Of a DNA stretch of 12,961 nucleotides, positions 1 through 5,532 are shown piece after piece. The stretch is from Sulfitobacter sp. (GTDB taxonomy: Bacteria > Pseudomonadota > Alphaproteobacteria > Rhodobacterales > Rhodobacteraceae). Below the pieces are notes generated by a model. The model saw only the letters and a list, made by a program, of their open reading frames with translations. It did not search any database and was not told the origin of the DNA. Position 1 is the first letter of the stretch. Every line of letters begins with the position of its first letter. Position numbers and translations under genes: made by a program. The stretch spans positions 1 to 12,961 of the forward strand of contig JAGXHD010000119.1 in NCBI GenBank assembly GCA_024636395.1, written 5' to 3'.

Positions 1-66
1 CGCCAGCGCTGCAGGAAACTCAAGCACGCGACATCCTGCAATGCGCTGTGTTCAGTCTAAAAGCGG

Positions 67-104
67 CTTGGAAGACAGCGGTCTGTCACTCCAAAAATTC
101 CAAG
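67..104. repeat. Imperfect hairpin upstream of the sorting-tail protein gene
   Basis: CTTGGAA (67-73) is the exact reverse complement of TTCCAAG (98-104). Directly inside it, GACAG (74-78) pairs with CTGTC (83-87) around the tetraloop CGGT. Together they form a stem of 12 pairs interrupted on the right side by a 10-base bulge (88-97). No T-run follows on the plus strand, so it does not look like an ordinary terminator. It could be an operator or an RNA structure at the end of a gene lying left of the window. Seen directly; the role is unknown. Confidence 0.45.
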
Positions 105-121
105 TGTCAACATGCAAACAC

Positions 122-139
122 AAAAAGATTAATTTTTTT
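122..139. repeat. 18-bp near-perfect AT palindrome
   Basis: The 18 bases centred on ATTAAT are A5-G-ATTAAT-T-T5, which is self-complementary except for one G/T position. It lies about 85 bases ahead of the start codon of the sorting-tail protein, in the AT-rich part of the leader. A dimeric regulator could bind here, or it may only be a bendable AT tract. Confidence 0.35.
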
Positions 140-211
140 AGAAAATCGTGGTAACTTGGCAGAGAGTTCATGAGTCGCTCCTTTTAGGAATGGCTAGTTT
201 TTTATAATTAT

Positions 212-218
212 GGGGGAA
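212..218 (+). promoter_or_regulatory. Ribosome binding site deciding the start at 226
   Basis: The purine run GGGGGAA lies 7 bases ahead of ATG 226 and only 4 bases ahead of the in-frame GTG at 223. The usual spacing favours ATG 226. A later in-frame ATG at 268 would also leave a usable signal peptide but has no comparable purine run in front of it. Confidence 0.55.
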
Positions 219-225
219 ATCTGTG

Positions 226-873
226 ATGAAATTGACCTTAGGTAAACAAAGCCATGCGGGCGGATTTATGGCTCGCATCCTCACAACTTCGCTGCCCGCC
301 GTGGCCGCGATCGCGGCCACGCTTATAGCGACAGGCGCTTCTGCTCACACCGTCGGCCTCGGATGGCTCGACAACGGCAACGGCACTATCACCATGTTCG
401 GCGAGCACTGGCATGGCAATCAGTCCACGCCATCTACAGCCAATGGTGGCCTTGGCATTTTCGATACCAGTAGCGGTGCCGAATTGTTTCGCACACAGTG
501 GATTGGTGTCTTCAATGATGTCGATGAAACTGCCTCAAGCTTTGGCGCAACTGGTCTTGGCAGCAGCACTCTGACCGGACATGCCATCGATCCAGGCAAC
601 CACAATGGTAGCAGCGCCTACAATGATTGGCTCTACTCTGCTCCCCTGACACTGGGGAACGGAACTTGGGACTTCTTTACTGGGACCAACTGCTGCATTG
701 ACACGATGACTACGAAGCTCAGGGTCACGCTGAGCGGCATCATCTCTGTTCCTCCGGGCACCGGCCCAGGTGATCCCACCAACCCCATTCCGCTTCCGGC
801 TGCCGGCTGGATGCTACTCGCCGGTATTGGTGGTCTCGCTGCAATGAAGCGCCGCAAGAAGGTAAACTCTTAA
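226..873 (+). CDS. Secreted protein with VPLPA-CTERM-type sorting tail
   Basis: Predicted exported protein of 215 residues, or 216 if GTG 223 is used; the numbers below count from that GTG. It starts with a signal peptide: a basic N-terminus, a hydrophobic run from about 24 to 38, and a likely cut after Gly-Ala-Ser-Ala at 41. The middle is rich in Gly, Asn, Thr and Ser and matches no domain I recognise. It holds His-Trp-His (62-64) and a vicinal Cys pair at 157-158, the only cysteines. The C-terminus has the three-part exosortase tail: Ile-Pro-Leu-Pro-Ala (189-193), a hydrophobic helix (194-208) and the basic cluster KRRKK (209-213). This is the VPLPA-CTERM pattern with Ile for Val. Known family behaviour is that XrtD cleaves the tail during passage to the cell surface. 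The matching exosortase gene is about 500 bases away on the opposite strand. The function of the mature protein is unknown. An intrinsic terminator follows at once, so it is probably transcribed alone. Confidence 0.88.
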   Translation: MKLTLGKQSHAGGFMARILTTSLPAVAAIAATLIATGASAHTVGLGWLDNGNGTITMFGEHWHGNQSTPSTANGGLGIFDTSSGAELFRTQWIGVFNDVDETASSFGATGLGSSTLTGHAIDPGNHNGSSAYNDWLYSAPLTLGNGTWDFFTGTNCCIDTMTTKLRVTLSGIISVPPGTGPGDPTNPIPLPAAGWMLLAGIGGLAAMKRRKKVNS

Positions 874-898
874 TTTTTTGCCAAAAGCGACGCGGAAG

Positions 899-924
899 GG
901 GCGGCTTAAATGGCCGCCCATTTT
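899..924 (+). terminator. Intrinsic terminator of the sorting-tail protein gene
   Basis: GGGCGGC (899-905) pairs perfectly with GCCGCCC (913-919) around a 7-base loop and is followed by ATTTT (920-924). It sits 26 bases after the TAA stop at 871-873. The G+C stem and short T-run fit a rho-independent terminator for plus-strand transcription. Confidence 0.75.
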
Positions 925-1058
925 CGTCTCCGTGATCGAACCCAAGAACTCCTCGGTTCTCTTGACACCATCGCGCTTCGTCTCGGCTTCGTGTAAAGCC
1001 TTGTCCGCAGATATCCCGGCTGCCAGGTTCACCTGCCGTATTTGGCGTTTTTGGCTTT

Positions 1059-1340
1059 TGCGGGGTATCACCAATTGCCTCACGGAGCCGCGAGATAGAT
1101 AAAGCCGAAACAACGCTCGCCGCCATTGAACGGCTGATCAGCATTTCGCCTGCCGCCAGCATCACCTATATGCGTTGCTCCTTTCAGATCGTCGACTGAG
1201 AAATCCCTGATATCGGCCTGCACCTCGCCCTGGCGGAAATGTCACTCGGCAATGACCAAACTACCCGTGAACTACTCACCGTCCTGACCGAGCGTCCCCA
1301 GGGCGACCCACAGGCGATGACAGGGGAAGAACTATGCTGA
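1059..1340 (+). pseudogene. Decayed reading frame, possible helical-repeat remnant
   Basis: The stretch between the terminator at 899-924 and the exosortase gene has no intact gene. One plus-strand frame reads as plausible protein from about 1059 to the TGA at 1338-1340. It is broken only by an in-frame TGA at 1197-1199. Before the stop it reads EIDKAETTLAAIERLISIS and onward (1092-1196). After it comes GLHLALAEMSLGNDQTTREL and onward, ending in GEELC. The Ala/Leu/Glu-rich amphipathic pattern resembles TPR-like helices, but I cannot name a family. No start codon with a ribosome site is visible upstream, so this would be the tail end of a lost gene. Left of 1059 the frame stays open but does not look like protein. 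The protein-like composition could be chance in GC-rich DNA. Confidence 0.4.
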
Positions 1341-1347
1341 AGGGCTA

Positions 1348-1370
1348 TAAAAGGGGTGTATAATGCCCCT
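1348..1370 (-). terminator. Possible terminator of the exosortase gene
   Basis: Read on the minus strand, AGGGG (1370-1366) and CCCCT (1356-1352) form a 5-bp stem around a 9-base loop. TTTTA follows, with the T-run at 1351-1348. The stem begins inside the TGA stop codon of the exosortase gene. The short stem makes it a weak call, but no better candidate lies downstream. Confidence 0.4.
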
Positions 1371-2965
1371 CACTCCGGCACAAACCTCGGCAGCTTCGGC
1401 AGCGTCTCGCGCATCAAGCGTTGCAACCGCGCGTCGGCAGTGCCTTCAGGCTCGTCCTTCAGAATGGGAGTAATGTAGCGTACGATAGCGCCGTCGGTGC
1501 GGTCGATCGTCAGACTGTCATAAACCACGCTCATCTTGGCCTTGAAATCGTTGGTCATGCGCTTGCCGCGCTGTTCGAACCAGTAATAGACCAGCTGCTC
1601 CGATAGCCCCCTCTGGATTACTGCGCGGTTCACCTCGAAGGTGCCGTAGCCGGTGCCTTCCATGTCCACCGGGACAGCTTCGAAGCTGTAGATCTCCCAG
1701 CCTCCGACCGGCAGGCAGACCTCGGGGGAATGAATACCCGAACCTTCCGTCTGCTTGTTATAGAAAGCCATGAATAGCTCAACCGGGGCGGTCTCCTCGG
1801 GGTGGCGGTAGAAGGCGGAAAGATAGTCACTAGCTCCCAAGACCTGTTCGATATCCGAATCCAGCATTGAGAAGGTGCCCGACCATTCGCCCACCTGGCG
1901 CGGATAGAGCGAGAAGGGATCACGGTCCACCGCTACTGGCTCTTTGCCCTGCTGTAGCGCCCATCCGGCCGAGACAGCTAGCGTCAGCACTGCCGCCGCA
2001 ATCAGCCCGCGCGAGGCACGGATGCCGAAGATGCGCCCAGCAATCGGTAGAAAGCCCGCAGTGTCGAGGTCGATCGCCTCCGACAGGGGTTTGGGATCAG
2101 ACGTTAGTCGCTGTAGCGCAATGGCCATGATAAAGAGGATAGCGATACAGGCGCCGAAGATAATCCAACCTTCAAAGAAATGCAGGAAGCCTTCCGCATG
2201 TTCAATCCCATAGCTGTTAACCAATACGCCGATCACCCCGATACGGAAGGAGTTCATTAGCACCGTCAGCGGCGCCGCGGCGAGCAGCAGCACGGCCTTG
2301 TGCCAGAGTGGACCGCGATAGAGGATGGCGAAAAGGTAGGAAAAGCTGAGGATCGGGAAAAGATAGCGAAGCCCCGAACAGGCTTCAGCAACCTGCAACT
2401 TGTAGACGCCCAGATCGATGACGTTGCCTTCGAGATAGACGGGCACCCCCATCATGGCTACGAACCACACACCGATCTCGGACGAGATGGTCTGGAGCAC
2501 GATGGTCAGCTTGAGATAGATGAATTGCGGCAGCGGCAGCATGAAGATCAAGTGAACCACACCCAACTGGTGCAGCTTACCGCGCTCCCAGCCGAAGATA
2601 GTAAGGACCACACCGCCGACCCAGATGATGAAGGCATAGGTGACAATATCAGGGATGCGGGTCAGGTTGCCCGCAATTGCCAACAACAACGCGAGCGTGA
2701 TGACGACGAGCCCGGGTGCGCGGTCTTGCACAACAGCTTTTGGGGGCGGCAGGCTGCGCAGTTCGCGCAGGAAGAGGTAGAGCGAGATCAGCGGAATGAG
2801 CGGCCCATGGCTGTATTCAGCGGTCGACCAAGCCTTGGCCAAAGAGACGAACCCAATCCAGAAGATCGGGATCGAGCCCGCCAGAAGCAGCGTGAACCAC
2901 AACAGCCCCGCGAGGTTGAGTGGGCGGGTTAGAACGCTGGAGCTCGATTGATCCGTCACCGACAT
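1370..2965 (-). CDS. xrtD: Exosortase XrtD fused to an EpsI domain
   Basis: Multi-pass inner-membrane transpeptidase-like protease of 531 residues, expected to cut proteins carrying VPLPA-type tails. Residues 20-285 are a chain of membrane helices with the exosortase signature: catalytic Cys196 in AEACSGLR, Arg241 in MNSFRIG and His262 in EGFLHFFEGW. Another helix lies at about 320-336. The rest, to 531, is an EpsI-type periplasmic domain with the motif HSPEVCLPVGGW (412-423). EpsI is often a separate gene beside exosortases, and this fused form is typical of the VPLPA-specific XrtD type. The ATG at 2965 has AAGAGGA on its strand nine bases upstream. A gap of 198 bases separates it from the beta-barrel gene upstream, so it may have its own promoter, though I saw no convincing one. 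The nearby sorting-tail protein (226-873) is the obvious candidate substrate. Confidence 0.92.
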   Translation of the reverse strand: MSVTDQSSSSVLTRPLNLAGLLWFTLLLAGSIPIFWIGFVSLAKAWSTAEYSHGPLIPLISLYLFLRELRSLPPPKAVVQDRAPGLVVITLALLLAIAGNLTRIPDIVTYAFIIWVGGVVLTIFGWERGKLHQLGVVHLIFMLPLPQFIYLKLTIVLQTISSEIGVWFVAMMGVPVYLEGNVIDLGVYKLQVAEACSGLRYLFPILSFSYLFAILYRGPLWHKAVLLLAAAPLTVLMNSFRIGVIGVLVNSYGIEHAEGFLHFFEGWIIFGACIAILFIMAIALQRLTSDPKPLSEAIDLDTAGFLPIAGRIFGIRASRGLIAAAVLTLAVSAGWALQQGKEPVAVDRDPFSLYPRQVGEWSGTFSMLDSDIEQVLGASDYLSAFYRHPEETAPVELFMAFYNKQTEGSGIHSPEVCLPVGGWEIYSFEAVPVDMEGTGYGTFEVNRAVIQRGLSEQLVYYWFEQRGKRMTNDFKAKMSVVYDSLTIDRTDGAIVRYITPILKDEPEGTADARLQRLMRETLPKLPRFVPE

Positions 2966-3163
2966 GTCGTCACGTCCTCTTCACTCACACTGCTTGCCTG
3001 TGGCTGGGTCCGAACGTCGCCCAAGCATACTCACCATTTTAGAATTTCTACCGTAAAAGCGGGGTATGTGCGATTCAAAAAGGGCGTTATCACCGCGGCC
3101 CGGCTGACTGAACACTCTGTTTTCCAAACGCATATAGTGGCGACGGATCCGTTGGCGCAGCCC

Positions 3164-4753
3164 TCACGGGCGAATGGTGAAGTCTCGCTGCAGCGTCAGG
3201 AACACCCGGTTGGAGGTGGCCGTGCTCACGCCGGTCTCATCACGCACCCGGTACTCATAGCCCGACGACAGTTGCCAGTCAGGCGTCAGCGCACGCGAAT
3301 AGGTCGCGCGCAGGTTGGTGCGGGTGGTGTCGTCCGCGATGGCACCGCCGAGCCGCTCGACCTCGGCGTAATTGGCCGTGAAATTCACGGATGACAGCGA
3401 ATTGATTTCATAACCGTAGCCCAGCGACGCTTGGGTCGTGCGCAACTCGTTCGACTGGCTGCTGGTGGCCACCTGCCGCGAGAGCGAGGCGCTGAAGGTG
3501 CTGCGCAGCATTTGATGGGTGAAATCCACGCTGCCCACCGGGCGGATCGTGTCATCGACATCGCTGGTCACCCCGAGGCTGAGCTCAACCGAGCCACGCG
3601 GCAGGAGCCAGGCGCGATTGGCCAGCCATGTCGCTGACTGGCCGTTGACGCTGTTGTTCAGGTCGAATGTCGTGCCGATTGAGCCGGTCGCAAGCTCGCG
3701 CGTCAGCCCGATGCTGCCGATTACACCGTCTTCGGTATCCGAGCGACGGGTACCGAGAATAGTCTCGTCTGTCTCGATATTCTGAACCCCGATCGAGACA
3801 TCGAAGGTGTCGGTGCTCGAAAGCGCATGGGTCAGGCCCAAGCTGGCGCTGGTCGTGCGCCGGTTGGTCAGCGCCGCATCATCGGCGGTGTAATCCTCGT
3901 AGCGCAGGACCAGCCGCGTCTCGGTGACGGGACTGAGGTTCAGCCGCGTAGTGCCGCTGAGGCTGTAGAGATCGGTATCGAACAGATCTGGGTCGGTAGT
4001 GCCCGAATAGCTTCGCTCGCGGTAGCGCCCTGACAGGATGAATCCGAGCGGATCACTGAGCCCCGTCTCGTAGGAGAAGCGCGCCCCGATCTGCTGACGA
4101 TCCCCCCGGTCCTGAGTCAGGTCGGTCTCGTCCAGCGGATCTTCCTCGAAGAAGCGATCATCCTCGAACGGGTCGATCGCATCCACCGATGAGAAATCGT
4201 AGTCCAGACCAAAGCCGAAGGTACTGTTTACCCCTTGTCGGTCATAGCCGAACCGCGCGCGCTGGTTGTCGAAGCTGCGACTGCTTGCGCCCGGCGGGTC
4301 GATCGCGCGTAACACACCACTTAGGTCGAAACGCAGCTCGTCGATAGCCCGGCGATTTACGTAGCCGAAGGACAGCTCGGTATCGAAGAGCTCGGCACTG
4401 TCGCCATTGTTCGGGCGCAGGCTGTAATTGTCTGTCGCGCTCAGCGTAGAGCTAATCCCGAAGGTCAGAACAGGCCCGCCTTCGGTGAGACCGCCATCCG
4501 CACGCGCCCGGCCCGTGCTGCCGCGGACAGGCGGCACGGGGTCTTGCACAGGGTCAGCCACGGGGGTTACCGTCTCGCCGGAATTCACAAGCCCGGTGTC
4601 CACAAACCCGGGCTCAAGCGGATCCACGCCCGAAGGATAGGCGTCAGAGGACCTGACACCCTGCTGGGCCAGGGCAAATCCCGCGCCGATGGTGAATAGC
4701 GCGAGAGATCCGGTCAGACATCCGGCGCCCATCAGGAGATGTGAGCGTCTCAC
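3164..4753 (-). CDS. Outer-membrane beta-barrel protein of the EPS locus
   Basis: Predicted outer-membrane protein of 529 residues. The signal peptide has a basic start (MRRSH), a hydrophobic core and a likely cut after Ala-Leu-Ala at 29. A linker rich in Pro, Gly and Asp follows (about 30-90). From about 95 to the end there are alternating short amphipathic strands with Tyr/Phe/Leu and Ser/Thr/Asp/Arg turns, such as LSFGYVNRR and LQRDFTIRP. This is the pattern of a large beta-barrel, and similar proteins occur in exosortase-linked EPS loci of proteobacteria. Its likely role is surface passage or anchoring of the polymer, by inference. The start is GTG at 4753, with GGGCGGG just upstream on that strand; ATG at 4732 would cut the basic N-terminus. 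It begins only 9 bases after the Poly_export gene, so the two are almost surely co-transcribed. Confidence 0.82.
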   Translation of the reverse strand: MRRSHLLMGAGCLTGSLALFTIGAGFALAQQGVRSSDAYPSGVDPLEPGFVDTGLVNSGETVTPVADPVQDPVPPVRGSTGRARADGGLTEGGPVLTFGISSTLSATDNYSLRPNNGDSAELFDTELSFGYVNRRAIDELRFDLSGVLRAIDPPGASSRSFDNQRARFGYDRQGVNSTFGFGLDYDFSSVDAIDPFEDDRFFEEDPLDETDLTQDRGDRQQIGARFSYETGLSDPLGFILSGRYRERSYSGTTDPDLFDTDLYSLSGTTRLNLSPVTETRLVLRYEDYTADDAALTNRRTTSASLGLTHALSSTDTFDVSIGVQNIETDETILGTRRSDTEDGVIGSIGLTRELATGSIGTTFDLNNSVNGQSATWLANRAWLLPRGSVELSLGVTSDVDDTIRPVGSVDFTHQMLRSTFSASLSRQVATSSQSNELRTTQASLGYGYEINSLSSVNFTANYAEVERLGGAIADDTTRTNLRATYSRALTPDWQLSSGYEYRVRDETGVSTATSNRVFLTLQRDFTIRP

Positions 4754-4762
4754 GACCCGCCC

Positions 4763-5371
4763 TTATTCAAACAGACGACGCTCGGGGATGACCACCACAT
4801 CGCCCGGGGCGAGTACGGTGCTCGCCCGAATGCTGTCTGCTCCTCCCATGGTGCGGTAATTGAAGCGATAAACGGTCTCTTGCTTGGTCGCCGGATCGAC
4901 GCGGCGCAGCTGAATTCGCTTCTCGGCGGCAAAGCGCGACAGCCCACCCGCCTCGGCCAGGAACTGGATCAGCGTAGTGCCAGGCAGGATTTCCTTGCGC
5001 CCAGGCGAATTAGCTTCACCCATAATATAGACATTCATCAAATCGGGCCCGGTCGGGGCGCGGGCCGGAGCCCTTGGAGCCAGGGCAGAGACCGACACTG
5101 CCACCGTCGGCGCTACGGCGAAATTGCCCGCCATCTCCTGCGAGAGGGTCTGAGCGACCGTATCGACACTGCGACCGCCCGCCCGGACCGTTCCGGCCAT
5201 AGGGAAGTTGATCGAGCCGTCCGGTAGCACCAACACATTCCGATTCAGGTTCGGATCCTCAAGAACTTCGACCTGCAGGGTGTCACCCGGCTTGATGCTG
5301 TAGGCATCCTGCGCCAAGGAAGCACCCGCCGATCCGATCAGTAAAAAGATCGCTATGAAAAATCTGATCAT
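4763..5371 (-). CDS. Polysaccharide export protein (Wza-like, Poly_export/SLBB)
   Basis: Short periplasmic or outer-membrane export protein of 202 residues. After a signal peptide (cut after Ser-Leu-Ala at 20) comes a Poly_export domain (about 22-95) with the typical YSIKPGDTLQVEVLEDPNL opening and the LPDGSINFPMAG turn. A single SLBB domain follows (about 112-160) with VYIMGEANSPG. The end reads LAPGDVVVIPERR, a standard closing motif. Wza itself is a lipoprotein of roughly 380 residues. This protein has no cysteine at the signal cleavage site, only one SLBB repeat and no obvious membrane-spanning C-terminal helix. It may therefore need the neighbouring beta-barrel as the outer-membrane channel, which is inference. 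The ATG at 5371 is preceded by AGAGGCA on its strand. The gene lies 161 bases after the TPR gene and 9 bases before the barrel gene. Confidence 0.9.
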   Translation of the reverse strand: MIRFFIAIFLLIGSAGASLAQDAYSIKPGDTLQVEVLEDPNLNRNVLVLPDGSINFPMAGTVRAGGRSVDTVAQTLSQEMAGNFAVAPTVAVSVSALAPRAPARAPTGPDLMNVYIMGEANSPGRKEILPGTTLIQFLAEAGGLSRFAAEKRIQLRRVDPATKQETVYRFNYRTMGGADSIRASTVLAPGDVVVIPERRLFE

Positions 5372-5419
5372 TTCGTGCCTCTGTCCCGTTCATGATTTTG
5401 TGTGCACCCTACGCCATTC

Positions 5420-5447
5420 GCAGTATGGGAAAAATACGCTACGTCAA
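5420..5447 (-). promoter_or_regulatory. Possible promoter for the export/beta-barrel gene pair
   Basis: On the minus strand, TTGACG (5447-5442) is followed after 16 bases by TACTGC (5425-5420), about 48 bases ahead of the ATG at 5371. The -35 box is good and the -10 box is weak. It lies in the 161-base gap after the TPR gene, so it could give the export and barrel genes separate expression. Confidence 0.3.
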
Positions 5448-5532
5448 GAAATATTGAAGTTGCGGCAGATTTGTAGCGCTTCGAAGACCTTTTGTCGTCA
5501 GGCTCTCGAGTTTTTCGCAGTCAGCAAAACTC

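Noticed and set aside
155..171. Sigma-54-like promoter (TTGGCA with a -12 element) ahead of the sorting-tail protein gene
   Set aside because: The -24 half TTGGCA is good, but at the right distance the -12 half reads TCAT instead of TTGC, so the invariant GC is missing.
203..208. Perfect TATAAT as -10 box
   Set aside because: It lies so close to the start that the transcript would begin inside the ribosome site, and the -35 position (CCTTTT or nearby) does not match. Probably chance in an AT-rich leader.
878..1102. Plus-strand frame of 74 codons just after the first gene
   Set aside because: It begins ahead of the intrinsic terminator and runs through its stem. It has no ribosome site, and its translation has no protein-like pattern.
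2300..2932. Long open frame of 210 codons on the plus strand inside the exosortase gene
   Set aside because: It is antisense to a gene with intact catalytic motifs. Its Glu/Asp/Arg/Gln-rich translation is the mirror of hydrophobic codons, not a protein.
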